Assembly: GCF_002104995.1 (NCBI RefSeq)
Contig: NW_024468257.1
Span: forward strand, 372,001 to 436,000
Origin: Linderina pennispora
Lineage: Eukaryota; Kickxellomycota; Kickxellomycetes; Kickxellales; Kickxellaceae
Direction of reading: 5' to 3'
DNA: 64,000 nt
Below are positions 21,993 through 33,568 of the stretch, piece by piece. The notes under the pieces were generated by a model that saw only the letters and a program-made list of their open reading frames with translations, was not told where the DNA came from and did no database searches. The translations under genes and the position numbers were made by a program. Within the stretch, counting starts at the first letter, position 1. Every line of letters begins with the position of its first letter.

Positions 21993-23285
21993 GGTTTTGG
22001 GAGCGAGAAAAGTGTTTCTATCTACTAAGAGAGCGAAAAAAAGCAATAGATGAATAGGGAGCAGAAGAAGATCCATCACCAAGCAGCTCTCCTTATGAAG
22101 CCTCTCTGTCGCCCCCCACAGTTTCATTGCTGCCAGCAGAATAAACACCGCCTGCTAGCGCCCCCAACCCTGCCAGCAGCCTGGTCCTAAGGGGTCGTGG
22201 CCGGCGCTTTGGGGACGCAGGTGGAGGGCGGTCGCAGCAGCTTGAACCGTGACTCACAGCGCCAGCAGCGGGGCCATCGGCGGTGGTCGGCAGCAGGACA
22301 GGTGCACGTTCTTATCTCCAGGTTCTCCTTCGAATAGGGCTGCTGGTCATTTCGCGCAGCGCGCACGCAATTCTGCATCTGCATAGAATGATCGTCACTT
22401 CTCGCTCCTGATAGGGGACTGCCGCGAATCGGGAGCGCAGAGCACGGCTGGAATCAAGCGAGAGGCCGTCTCCAGAGCACATGCATGCCGTGGCCAAAGT
22501 CTGCCCCTTGTGCGATGGAAAGGCGCCATCTAGCTTGGACACATGCCAGCCAGCCTGTGTTAGAATCACCGGTGGAGATTAGGTAACCAGAAACGGGTCC
22601 AGTGGTATGACGATAGCTATTTTACATTAGTGTGGTCTAGCTCAGCCCTTGTAGGAAGGAGTTGACGGCATAGGCGGCACTATCGATCGACTGTCCAGTC
22701 CAAAAGGCGACTGGCGCTGCTCTGGCTCAACCGGGGACGTTTATAGAAATTGATGGCCAGGACCTCTGGGCACCAAGGGGATTTGTCGAGGAATTGTGCT
22801 GAAAAGACTGAACGGGTATGGTCGCACGGACGCGGGCGCCTTGGCGTGATGGCAATTGGGCGAGGCAGGGGCGCGGAAGGAACAAAGTGCTTTTTTTTGG
22901 GGTGGTTGGCTGCCGCTGCTGGTGGTGTGCCCAGCGTCCCAGGTAGGGGCTGTGGCGGTTAAAGAACAAGCGCTTTGTCCATGCCTGGTAGTCAGAAGCA
23001 CTGAAGCGACAACACTGGCTGTTTGCACCTTCTTCTCTTCAGTTTTTCCGCAAGACAATTTTGTAGTATTTGTTTCTTTTGTGCTAGCCCGACTGCTTCC
23101 CCCTCTAGCGTCTACTGACAGTCGAGAGAGCGCGATTCTGTTCTGCCCCTTTGCTACTGCGAGCAAGCGCATCATTGCCTGACCAGCATTATTACTGCAG
23201 CAAAGGCCTGCGGCAGATCCTGGGTTCCGACTAGAACCCTATATCACTACCGAAAAAGCCATCACCACATACAGCACCCAGAACG
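21993..23285. other. Divergent promoter region between IPP1 and the syntaxin array
   Basis: About 1.3 kb; several open frames are present but none has start context, homology or composition that supports a gene. No repeat or RNA gene recognised. Confidence 0.5.
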
Positions 23286-24189
23286 ATGGGCCGCGACAGA
23301 TTTGGCGAGCTGCAGGCCGGGATGGACCCGGCGCCTGAGCAGACAGCCATTGAGCTAGGCGAGTACGCTGGGACCCACATAGGCACCAACACGACTGAGG
23401 GCCAGTTTTTTTACCTGATGGACACGGCCAAAGACCAGATCGAAGCTGTGAACCAGCGGATCCAGCAGATTGCACACCTGCACGACCAGGCGCTCGAAGC
23501 GACTAGCGAGGACGAAGCACCGACAGATTTCGTATGACCGCGACCAGCTTGTGGCCGACACCAACAGCCTAGTCTCCGAGATCAAGCAGAACCTAGATGT
23601 CCTGCAGCGGACTTTTGACGACCCAGCGCTGAGCAAGTCGCAGCGCGTGGCACGGGCTGCGCAGCAGCAGGCGGTGGCCCGGCATTTCTCCGAGCTCCTG
23701 CAGAGGTACCGCCAGATGGAGACGCAGTACTCGAACCGCAACAAGGAGCGGCTGGAGCGCCAGTACAGAATTGCCCGGCCGGATGCCACTGACGAGGAGA
23801 TTGCGGCGGCAATTGAGAGCGACCAGGCGGGCCAGGTGTTTGCCCAGTCCGTGATGCACTCGTCGCGGATCGGCGAGGCCCGCCGCGTGCTGCGGGATGT
23901 CGAGGAGAGACAGGCGGACATCCGCAAGATTGAAAAGACTGTCAACGAGCTGTCTGAGATGTTCCTCGAGGTCAACGACATGGTGAACCGGCAGCAGGAG
24001 ATGATCGATAGCATCGAGAATGCCGTTGAGGACACGCACGTACACGTTGAAGACGCACACAAGGAGGTCAAGAAGGCCATCGTGTACCGCATCAAGGCGC
24101 GCAAGAAGATGTGGATCATCATCTTCCTGGTCATCCTCATCATCGTCATCATCATCATTATTGTCTACTTTACCGTGATCAAGAAATGA
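23286..24189 (+). CDS. SSO1: Plasma-membrane syntaxin, array member A (Sso1/2 type), frame-broken
   Basis: Qa-SNARE for exocytosis at the plasma membrane. It starts MGRDRFGELQ like its two neighbours, has the three-helix Habc domain and a SNARE helix (IRKIEKTVNELSEMFLEVND) with the central Gln in NRQQEM, and ends in a tail anchor made almost entirely of Ile, Val and Leu. One extra base near 23510 (agcgagGacgaag) splits the frame in the Habc domain; without it the sequence lines up with copies B and C (ATSE...DRDQLVADTN). Unlike B and C it has no intron after MGRDRFGELQ. It is less similar to B and C than they are to each other. Confidence 0.85.
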
Positions 24190-24671
24190 CGGCAGTGCCA
24201 TGCCCCGTTTCTTTTGCCCCTAGTGTTCCGCCCGTATTTTTCTATAATATTCCCCCCTTAGTCCGCTCTATTTGTAATGCGCAGCAACAGTGGTCCTAAA
24301 TATAGGAGCTTAGTAGTTGCGGAAGCCAAGAGCTCTTGGGATTCTTCCTGAGACTCTTGCACCAAGCCTTGGCGCCACCAGCCAACACTTTGTGCAAAGC
24401 TCCAAGCACACGTGGATCAGCACTCACCTACACGATCGTCACCCCGACGCCCTCAGCTGGCTATTCATAGCACTGTGGGCTTTCTTCGGCGACGAAAAAG
24501 CTTGGTCAGCTGCAGCCATACGAGAGTGGTCCGCGCCTGCATCTCAGCGTGGTTGAGCGCCCTCAACATTTTCTTGCCAAAACAGAAGCGCGCTATCGCC
24601 CAGTTCCTTTTGCAGCTTTGCACTTTGCGTTTCACACTCAGATATATTTGTTTCCTGCTTAATACTCAGCC
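24190..24671. other. Spacer between syntaxin A and B
   Basis: About 480 bases: 3' region of A and promoter of B. No gene seen. Confidence 0.5.
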
Positions 24672-25678
24672 ATGGGCCGCGACAGATTCAGCGAACTCCA
24701 GGTAAACGCTGGTGCTTTAAGGATACGGGATATCCCAGATGGCCCGCCCTTCACTGTAGCTGACACGAGTGCTATTGCTTTGCTGCAACATAGGGTGATG
24801 TCCCGCCCACAGGAGCGTACACTGAGGGCTACCAGATGCAGCCGTCCTCGCAGTTTGCCAGCACTGGCGGAATCAGCGACACCGACTTCTTTGGCATGGT
24901 TGACAGCATCACTGAGCAAATGGCCGAGGTAGACAAGCGCATCAGCGACATCGCACAGCTGCACGAGCAGGCGCTGAACGCGACCAGCGAGCAGAGGCAC
25001 GCACAGGTGTCGAGAGACCGCGACCAGCTTGTCGCCGACACAAACGCTGTGATCACAGACATCAAGCGCAGCCTGCAGACCGTGGACCGGCTGCTGCAGC
25101 AGAGCGACCCATCGGTGTCAAAGAGCCAGCACGTGGCGCGCGCCAGCCGGCAGCAGGGGCTGGCAAAGAAGTTCTCGGAGCAGATCCAGCGGTACCGCCA
25201 GATGGAGCACCAGTACTCGCAGCGCAACAAGGAGCGGCTGGAGCGCCAGTACCGGATTGCGAGGCCCGATGCGACCGATGCAGAAATCGCCGATGCCATT
25301 GAGAGCGACCAGGCAGGCCAGGTGTTTGCCCAATCCGTGATGCAGACATCCAGGGTCGGCGAGGCTCGCCGCGTGCTGCGGGATGTCGAGGAGCGGCAGG
25401 CAGACATCCAGAAGATTGAGCGCACTATTGAGGAGCTGGCGCAGATGTTCTTGGAGGTCGCCGAGATGGCCGAGCGCCAGCAGGAAATGCTCGATACTAT
25501 CGACAATGCTGTTGAGGAGACCCACGGGCACGTCGAGATGGCCAAGACCGAGGTCGACAAGGCCATTGTGTTCAGAAAGAAGTCGCGCAAGCGCCTGTGG
25601 TGCATCCTGGCGCTGGTCATCCTGATCATTGCCATCATCGTGGTTATCGTCGTGCTGAAGGTCAAGGGCGTCTTTTAA
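24672..25678 (+). CDS. SSO1: Plasma-membrane syntaxin, array member B (Sso1/2 type)
   Basis: The intact member of the array. Exon 1 (24672-24701) encodes only MGRDRFSELQ; a 92-nt GT-AG intron follows, and exon 2 is 24794-25678, phase 0. About 304 residues: a short N-terminal region, Habc domain, linker, SNARE helix (IQKIERTIEELAQMFLEVAE, central Gln in ERQQEM) and a C-terminal membrane anchor (LWCILALVILIIAIIVVIVVL) with only a few residues after it. It acts as the t-SNARE for secretory vesicles with Sec9- and Snc-type partners (family knowledge). A 298-base stretch (25112-25409) is almost identical to copy C. Confidence 0.93.
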
Positions 25679-26129
25679 TACAGTTTTCTTGTTCAGCTGG
25701 CTAATGCGGATCCGTCCCCTCGCTAGCCAGCAGGCCAGAATGTTTGCAGGAATTGTGGATCTTCCAACGTAAACAACAGCTTGCGTTTAAAGTGGCCGGG
25801 TGTGTTTGCAGACGCACGCTTCGCATTTTTATTCTTGGAGAAATCCAGTGCGATTTTCCATCAGCGCGCTGGACACGCTTGCGTTTTTACTGCACTTTCC
25901 TGACGTCTCTTTTGGCGCTAGTAATCGAGAGCCCATTTAGCACAGACAGACAGACCCTCTTCTCCTTTCTCCTTTCTCTTTCCTCTTTTCCAATTATCTA
26001 CGTGTACTCTTTCCTGTGTTTTGACTAGTGTCGAACCCGTCAGTGGAGCAGCACAACCAGTACGTGCCCTCTGTACAGTGACCTTCTTCTTGCACTCTTA
26101 ACGAAACTTTTTGAAATTACACCCGAAGC
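25679..26129. other. Spacer between syntaxin B and C
   Basis: About 450 bases; the last part is pyrimidine-rich, as expected for a promoter and leader. No gene seen. Confidence 0.5.
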
Positions 26130-27460
26130 ATGAGCCGCGACAGGTTCCAGGAGCTCCAGGTACGGACAGTTGCATTATTCTTGACGGTGCTGCGCTAGGA
26201 GAGCCGCTGGATAGCGGGCATATGTTGGCGCTCTGGCTGACTACGTTGGCGGCACATAGCCATTGCTCGAGATAGGTGTGTCCCACTGGCACCTAGCCAG
26301 GAGCCAGGGCCAGCACTTGAGCATAAGCGTATGCATGTGTGGGGTGGGGGTTGTCCTTTTCTCTGCATTGCATGTTCTATTTCTGACATCCCCGCCATGC
26401 ATGCCAATACGAACTCCTGGGCGTCGCCAAGGTTTCCTCTTTTTGACATCAGCTCCAGACAATACCCTCACGGTTTAAAAATAACTTTGTCCACTGCCAA
26501 TGCTGTAGGGCCAAAGCCAAGGGGGATACGGCGGAGGGTACAACGCCGGAAATAGCAACCAATGGTCTGGGTACCAAGCCAGCCCGCACGAGCAGCGCAT
26601 CGAGATGAACAACTTTGGCTACAACAACGGTGCAGCAGGCGGCATGAACACGGACAACGAATTCTTTGGGCTGGTTGACAAAATCACCGAGCAGATGTCG
26701 CAGGTGGACCAGCGGATCCAGCAGATCTCCCAGCTACACGAGCAGGCCCTGAACGCAACCAGCGAAAGCAAGCACACGCAGGCCGCCTCTGACCGCGACC
26801 GCTTGGTGGGCGACACGAATGCAATGATCACCGAAATCAAGCGCGACCTGCAGCGCATCGACCAGGTGCTGCAGAGCTCGCAGAACGACCCGTCGGTGTC
26901 AAAGAGCCAGCACGTGGCGCGCGCCAGCCGGCAGCAGGGGCTGGCAAAGAAGTTCTCGGAGCAGATCCAGCGGTACCGCCAGATGGAGCACCAGTACTCG
27001 CAGCGCAACAAGGAGCGGCTGGAGCGCCAGTACCGGATTGCCGAGGCCCGATGCGACCGATGCAGAAATCGCCGATGCCATTGAGAGCGACCAGGCAGGC
27101 CAGGTGTTTGCCCAGTCCGTGATGCAGACATCCAGGGTCGGCGAGGCTCGCCGCGTGCTGCGGGATGTCGAGGAGCGGCAGGCAGACATCCGCAAGATCG
27201 AGCAGACGATTAACGAGCTGGCGCAGATGTTTAGCGAGGTGTCGGAGATGGTCAACCGGCAGCAGGAGATGATCGACAACATCGAGAGCGCCGTCGAGGA
27301 CACGCATGTGCATGTTGAGACAGCCCGCCAAGAGGTCGACAAGGCCATTGTGTTCAGAAAGAAGTCGCGCAAGCGCCTGTGGTGCATCCTGGCGCTGGTC
27401 GTCATCCTCATCATCATCATCGTGCTCATTGTCTACTTCACCGTCATCAAGAAGAAATAG
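26130..27460 (+). CDS. SSO1: Plasma-membrane syntaxin, array member C (Sso1/2 type), frame-broken
   Basis: Exon 1 (26130-26159) encodes MSRDRFQELQ; a long 349-nt intron ends at 26508; exon 2 runs 26509-27460. After the intron comes a Gly/Gln/Asn-rich N-terminal segment absent from A and B. Habc domain, SNARE helix (IRKIEQTINELAQMFSEVSE, central Gln in NRQQEM) and an Ile/Val-rich tail anchor ending VYFTVIKKK follow. One extra C at 27041-27042 breaks the frame in the middle of a tract otherwise almost identical to copy B, so the expected reading is unambiguous. Either a sequencing error or a very young lesion. Confidence 0.88.
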
Positions 27461-27699
27461 GTTTTCCGCTCCTTTTATATCGACGCGTTTTCGCAATTTC
27501 ACCTTGTCAGCATCACGCCCATCTCGATAATGATGGTGCATGTGGCGGCTGCATGTGCGCATGCGCTCCTCCACTTCATGAAGCAGCGCAGAACTATTGT
27601 GAAGTAATCGGTTTTTTTTGGATTTGTACAAGAACGAAGAGCGGATAGGGGTGGTTGCAAAAAGAACAGCGGCGCGTATACGAGGTGGATTTTTCCCTT

Positions 27700-28797
27700 C
27701 TAGAAGTCCTCGTCGAGCTCAAAGACATCCTCGTGGTGGTTGCCCTGGGTGCCCATCATAACGCCGGCCTTCTGGTAGTCCGACACGCGCTTCTCGAAGA
27801 AGTTGGTCTTGCCCTGCATCGAGATCATGTCCATGAAGTCGAAGGGGTTGGTGGCCAGGTAGTGCTTGGGCTGGCCCAGAGCGACCAGCAGGCGGTCAGC
27901 AACAAACTCGATATACTGGCACATGAGCTTGGCGTTCATGCCGATCAGTGACACGGGCAGCGCCTCGGACAGGAACTCCTGCTCGATGGTGACAGCCTCG
28001 GTGATGATCTGGAGGATGACCTCGGCGGCCGGCGGGGACTGCAGGTGGTGGAACAGCACGCAGGCAAAGTCCGTGTGCAGGCCCTCGTCGCGGCAGATCA
28101 GCTCGTTCGAGAAGGTCAGTCCAGGCATCAGGCCGCGCTTCTTGAGCCAGAAGATCGACGCAAACGAGCCCGAGAAGAAGATGCCCTCGACCGCCGCAAA
28201 GGCCACCAGGCGCACGCCGAACTTGGCCTCGCGGTTATCGATCCAGCGAAGCGCCCAGTCGGCCTTCTTGCGGATGCACGGGATGTTGTCGATAGCGTGG
28301 AACAAAAAGTCGCGCTCCTTGGGGTCGCGGATGTACGTGTCAATGAGCAGCGAGTACGTCTCCGAGTGGATGTTCTCAATCATCATCTGGAAGCCGTAGA
28401 ACGACCGCGCCTCGGGGATCTGAACCTCGGTGCTAAAGTTCTGCACCAGGTTCTCGTTGACGATGCCGTCCGAGGCAGCAAAGAACGCGAGCACGTACTT
28501 GATAAAGTGACGCTCGTTGTCGTTCAGGCGGTTGTCCCAGTGGCCCATGTCCTGCGACAGGTCGATTTCCTCGGCCGTCCAGAACGACGCCTCGTGCTTC
28601 TTGTACATCTCCCAGATCTCGTGGTACTTGATCGGGAACATGACGAAGCGGTCCGGGTTGGGACGCAGGATGGGCTCGTCGACCTCGATAACGCGGCCGT
28701 GCAGCGACAGCTGCGGCTGCTGCTGAGCAGCCTGCTGCTCGGCCTTGGTGAGAGTGGCAGGAGCGGCAGTGGTGTGGGAGACAGCGTCAACGTCCAT
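27700..28797 (-). CDS. RNR2: Ribonucleotide reductase small subunit (R2)
   Basis: Intron-free, 365 residues, full length. Class Ia R2 carries the di-iron centre and tyrosyl radical needed to make deoxynucleotides. Visible hallmarks: EARSFYGFQ, then the iron ligands and radical tyrosine in [17 protein letters not shown] with a further Glu and His ligand, and the C-terminal FELDEDF tail that docks on the large subunit. The N-terminus is Ala/Gln-rich and divergent, as usual. The upstream region carries a TATA box and MCB/E2F-like sites. No anomaly. Confidence 0.98.
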   Translation of the reverse strand: MDVDAVSHTTAAPATLTKAEQQAAQQQPQLSLHGRVIEVDEPILRPNPDRFVMFPIKYHEIWEMYKKHEASFWTAEEIDLSQDMGHWDNRLNDNERHFIKYVLAFFAASDGIVNENLVQNFSTEVQIPEARSFYGFQMMIENIHSETYSLLIDTYIRDPKERDFLFHAIDNIPCIRKKADWALRWIDNREAKFGVRLVAFAAVEGIFFSGSFASIFWLKKRGLMPGLTFSNELICRDEGLHTDFACVLFHHLQSPPAAEVILQIITEAVTIEQEFLSEALPVSLIGMNAKLMCQYIEFVADRLLVALGQPKHYLATNPFDFMDMISMQGKTNFFEKRVSDYQKAGVMMGTQGNHHEDVFELDEDF

Positions 28798-28917
28798 GGT
28801 CGAAAGATTTGTCAGAGCAGAGTGTCAAGATTATTAATGTGTGAGGAAGGGGAGGGAAGAAAGCTAATCCGCAGGCTGGCAAAGATTGCGTGGATTGAGC
28901 GGCCGGGAAGCGCTCTC

Positions 28918-28925
28918 CTTTTATA
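28918..28925 (-). promoter_or_regulatory. TATA box of RNR2
   Basis: TATAAAAG on the minus strand, about 120 bases upstream of the RNR2 ATG. Confidence 0.6.
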
Positions 28926-28986
28926 GCAGAATTTTAGCAAAGCGGCTGGGGGAAAAAGCACCTCAAATTTTTTCCTTTGGCTGGGA

Positions 28987-28994
28987 ACGCGCGT
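28987..28994 (-). promoter_or_regulatory. MCB-like element upstream of RNR2
   Basis: ACGCGCGT, containing the MCB core ACGCG on both strands, 190 bases before the RNR2 start. MBF-type factors bind such sites in S-phase genes of other fungi. Confidence 0.45.
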
Positions 28995-29077
28995 TTGGCA
29001 AAGTGTCGCGAGCGCGTGCACGCGCCGAAGCCAGCAGGCGTGGGGCGGCATTCCTTGCTGCCCGCTGAAGGCGCGCG

Positions 29078-29085
29078 TTTGGCGG
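29078..29085 (-). promoter_or_regulatory. E2F-like element upstream of RNR2
   Basis: TTTGGCGG (written on the plus strand), preceded by GCGCGCG, close to the animal E2F consensus. Binding is inferred. Confidence 0.4.
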
Positions 29086-29208
29086 GCCAGACCAATTCTG
29101 CGCGCTGCTGATGGCGCCGGCTCGCTTCCTAAAGCGGCAATTGGCTCGCCATGCGCGCGCCTGTGGCGACTCCTGTCCACTCTGAGGCTGCACACGGCTC
29201 GCAGCAGC

Positions 29209-29214
29209 ACGCGT
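29209..29214 (-). promoter_or_regulatory. MluI cell-cycle box upstream of RNR2
   Basis: Perfect palindromic ACGCGT about 410 bases upstream of the RNR2 start. Confidence 0.4.
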
Positions 29215-30008
29215 CGCAGTGGCTCGGCCTGGGGAGGTGGGGTGTGATCTGGGTATTAGATCAAAAGCAACATCCAGTCACGTGTTTTGGCCGTCTGGCT
29301 TGATGGCCTGGGAGCACATTCTCGGGCTCGACCATATGCAATCCATCATCCCGCGCCGACTGCCCCCCTCTTCGAGGCTGTGTAGACCTCCAGCAAGCAT
29401 TTTTGCTGGTTAAAAGGCGCAAAATGACTGGCGGGATATGTGTATACCGAACTAAGATGAAGAGCAAGCCTCCACCCCAGCGCTGAGTATCCACAAGCCA
29501 AGTGTTGCTATGCATCACCCACCAAGGGAGAAGGGCGAGTGAATACAAAGCAAAACCAGATGTACCTTGCTACCGCCAACAGGATCATGCCCAAAACAAT
29601 ACTCTAGAGCCCCGGCCCCAGCTGTCTTGCTCTTGGCAATGGTGGTGAAGTCGTGTCCATTGCTAAACCGTGTCCCACTGTGGTGCGTGGCAACGCGCTT
29701 GTCTACATGCCGGCTACCAATGCATCTGCTGGTCCACATCTCTATGTGGGAGACCCATTCTACCGATGTGCCAACGCCCTGGCGACGTTTGGCGCAAGCC
29801 CCTTTTCATGTGCTGATCAGCGGGGGCTCAGGGCTGTGGAATCCATCGATTACGGCGGGCATGGCGAGGCAGTGGCGGCCCTTGTCCGACAGCAGCACTT
29901 GGGCTCTGCGGACTTGATTGACAGGCGGTGCACATTCTCTGCCTCCGCACTTTTCTGTATTCTAACCTCAGCCTTTCCCCTTACCTAAATATTATTGTTT
30001 TATTCGAA

Positions 30009-33000
30009 ATGGACTCGCTCCAAGTTCCTCGGGTGAGCCATGCACGGCCGCGCGAGGCCGACAAAAAGCTGCGTGAGACTTCTCCATGGTGGACAGCAAC
30101 GGCGGCGATATTCGTGCAGCTGGCTGGGTTCGCCATGCTTCTGCTGTTTCTGACCAACTCGCTGGTGGTATCAACACCGTCCAGCTGGATACTCGGCCGC
30201 GACTACTCCACCTCCGACTACGCCGAGGGCGCACGCGTCGAGCGGGCCATGGCCAATGTTTCGGCAGTAGCGGCAGCAGGCTATACAAAGGCAGGCAGAC
30301 TTGACCGCCGCCTGGTATTTGACGTGGAGCGCGCGCTGGACGACCTGGAGGAAATCACCAAGACCCCGCATTCGCTCAACGACAAGCGCAGTCTGGTTGT
30401 GCGCGACTACCTGCGCAAAACTATTAGCCAGATCATCCAGGACTCGAACGCCGAATTCTATGACCCTGGTGGTGAATGGCACAACCGCAGAGTTCGACGA
30501 TGACGGCACGCTGGTGTACTGGGAGGACAGCTCGCTGATCGTGCGTGTGCCGGGAACCAGCGACGAGAAAGAAGCCGTGCTTGTTGAGGCCCACTATGAT
30601 GCAGTGCCAATTAGCTACGGTGCCTACGACGATGGCGTAGGCGTGGTAGTTTGTCTGGAGCTGCTTCGCAACGTTGTGCGGTATCCGGTCCGCCACCCCG
30701 TGGTCATCAACATTGACTGGGGAGAGGAGGATGGACTGTTCGGTGCCCAGTTGTTTGCCCGCTTCCACCCGTGGGCCGAAGACGTCCGCGGGTACCTGAA
30801 CCTCGAAGCCGGCGGTGTGGGTGGCCGTGCAGTTGTGTTCAGAGCATCGCACCAGAAGCTGCTAGAGGCGTACCAGCGCGCTGTCGACAAACCGTCGGCC
30901 TCGTTGATTGGAAATGACGCCCTGAAGCTTGGCATTGTCAAGTCTGACACTGACTTCAGTGTCTTTACGACAAAATACGGCATCCCTGGCATTGACATTG
31001 CCTTCGCCGATCACCGCAACTTTTACCACTCGGAGCGCGACAACTTCCACCAGTCGACCTCTGCCAGCGTCTTGAGCATGGGCGCCGTGTCGCTGAGCAC
31101 GCTGCGTGAAATCGCAGACTCACCCGACATCCTCAAGTCAATTCCACGCTCATCGCTGCTGCCAGCCCGGCCTGTTGCCAAGAATGCCAGCCAGCTGAGT
31201 GCAGCAGTGGAGCCAGCAGGCGAAGAACAGATTGTCATTGAGAACCTACAGCATGTGGTGGTCAGACACAACCCAGTCGTATACAATGCCATTAACAGCG
31301 CTGTGTTCTATGATATCCTCAACCGCTTCATGTTCGTGCGCTCGTACGGATACGAGTTGGCACTCAACATCAGCATTGGCATCCTAGGTGTTCTGGCCGT
31401 CATTGCTGCGCAATATCCGTTTGTGCGGCCGGTTGCTGGAGTCAGCGCTGAGGAGATGTCCGACCTTCATGTCGGCAAGCGTCTTTGGCTGCAATGCAGG
31501 CGGAGCGGGTTCGTTGGTGGCCTGCTTGAGGGCTTCGGGGTGCTCCTGGCCAGCTGCATCTCCAGCCTAGCAGGATCGCTGATCTTTACCGGTCTAATGG
31601 TCTCTCTGGTGGTTCCGCGTCTGGTCTACACGCATGTCTTTCTGCAGGTGATGCTGCAGTTTTCGGCTGCTGCACTTTCGATCATGTGTGTGCTGACTGC
31701 GTGGGTGCGCCGCTCGCGGCTGCGCGACATTGAGCATATGGTGTGGTACTCACACGGCCTGCTGCGCTCGGCAGTGCTGCTGTTTGTGGTTGCCCCCTTG
31801 AACGCCCACGAAATCGGGCTGATGTACCGCGAGCAGTGGTATGCAATTGCGGCGCTTATATCGACTGGTTGCACGGCCGTGCTCGATGACTCTACCGGAA
31901 TCGGCAAGCTGTGGAGGGCTCGTCTTGCAGCAGCCACTGGAGATAGCATCACCCAGTCTTTGGCTGACCGCCAGAGCGACGAGCATGCTGAGCGGCTGTT
32001 GACCCGTGCGAGCAGCAACACCAGCATCAGCCAGACCGTGCCGGGAACTCCTCGCAACAACCCCACCACATACATTGCCATAACACAGCACATATTCTCT
32101 GGCATGCGCTTCATTCTTGGTGTGCTGGCACCGCTGGTCATTGGCTCCGACACCCTGCTGCGTCAGCTCGTGATTCTCAAGGACCAGATCCCTGACGGAT
32201 CCCCGCCAATTGCCTGCTTGGCCATCGCAGCGCTGGATATCACGACGTTCCTCATCTTCATGGCTCCCTATGCGCTCAACACCATGATCGACCTGGACCG
32301 CTACTGGCTGATCCACTACGTCAGCGATCAATCCACCACCGCTCTCCAAAAGCTGTGGTCCTCTGGATCGACACGTGCCCTGGAGGTCCTGTCATCGGCA
32401 AGATCCCAGATCTCGCTGCATACGAATCGCGCAGAGTCCCAGCGTGATATCGACGAGGAATCGCAAGGGATTATGTCGCCGCGTCCCGAGTCAATCGACG
32501 ACGACAATATTCGCATCCTGGTCTCCGGCAACGAGCGTCCATCGAATGGCACCGAGGAGGAGCGGGCAGCAGCCCAGAGTGGCTCAAACAGCGTTCGCTC
32601 AAGCATAGAATCAGGCGATGACGAGCTGGGTCGTCGCCCGCTCGGCCAACTGTACAAGAAACGCGAGGCCCCCGAGACCTATTGGTCTGCGTATGATCTA
32701 CGCCTGGACCGCTGCCTGGATTTTGCTGTGGGTGTTTATCCAGCTATGCTTCCTGTCGGGCGAGGGCTATGACAAAAACACCAACCCACTAAAGGTGCGG
32801 GTGTTCCAGTCCACCCAGGTGTCAACACAGTGTGCCGACGGCTGCGTCAGGAGTTCGCTCAGCCTGACCTCACCCGACAGCAGCGGCCTGGCCCGGGTCG
32901 TCCGCAGCACGGCGCCTGCCCATGTCACACCTGTGTGCTTCACGAAGAGCGCAGCTGATATGTACCAGTGCAAGCTGCCGTGGGTACCTCCTGCGGATGG

Positions 33001-33556
33001 CACATGGAACCCAGTCACTGCAATCAACGTCACTAGCGTCCAGCGCTCTGCGTCTTCTACTGAGCACGGCACACTGTTTACTGTCGATGTGCGCTTTACT
33101 GCGCCTGAATCGCGCACATGCTACATTGACTTTGGCAAGCACCGCGGGTTCTCGCCCAAGCATATCCAAACCCGTCGCCAGTTTCTCCACCAGCAGCACC
33201 AAACAACACAGTGATTAGTCGCGTTGTGCTGCCAGTGCTGGAGCGTGCTGGGTTTGGCGTCAAGCCGCTGATCACTGGGCCGCTCATCGACAGGGATCCG
33301 ATCTTTGCCAGTCGAATCTACGCCCACCGTCGTTCGTTCGATGGCGAGTTCGATTGCGCAGATCGTGTACTCGGTGCCCCAGCAGAACGCGACCCAGCCT
33401 TCTGTGCTGGTCGAGCTGACATGCAACTTTGATGTCGTCGACAGGACACGCCCCGCTGCTAGCTTCAATTATCAGCAAAGCGCCCGAGTGGACCTGGGAT
33501 TTACGCCGTACGGCAACCGACTGTCAACCGTTACGCTTAGCGATGTCCACATATAG
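30009..33556 (+). CDS. PFF1: Vacuolar membrane protease Pff1 (M28 family), frame-broken
   Basis: Large membrane protein of about 1,180 residues. One N-terminal helix (ATAAIFVQLAGFAMLLLF) is followed by an M28 zinc aminopeptidase domain with all ligand motifs: EAHYDAVP, YDDGVGVVV, WGEEDGLFGAQ, NLEAGGVGGR and DHRNFYHSERDNF. A multi-helix membrane part and a C-terminal beta-rich luminal domain (VELTCNFDVVDRTRP, FTPYGNRLS) complete the Pff1 layout. Four frame changes are needed: +1 near 30465 (after AEFYD), +1 near 32691 (before the helix starting MIYAWTAAWILL), -1 near 33165, and +1 near 33310. No introns fit at these places. Conserved blocks on both sides support one gene. It faces the vacuole lumen in yeast; substrates unknown. 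Confidence 0.87.
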
Positions 33557-33568
33557 CGTCTTTATTTT

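Larger units (their letters stand above)
28798..30008. other. Divergent promoter region between RNR2 and PFF1
   Basis: About 1.2 kb without a gene. The half next to RNR2 (28,920-29,215) is GC-rich and holds the cell-cycle-type sites listed separately; the PFF1 half shows nothing distinct. Confidence 0.5.
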
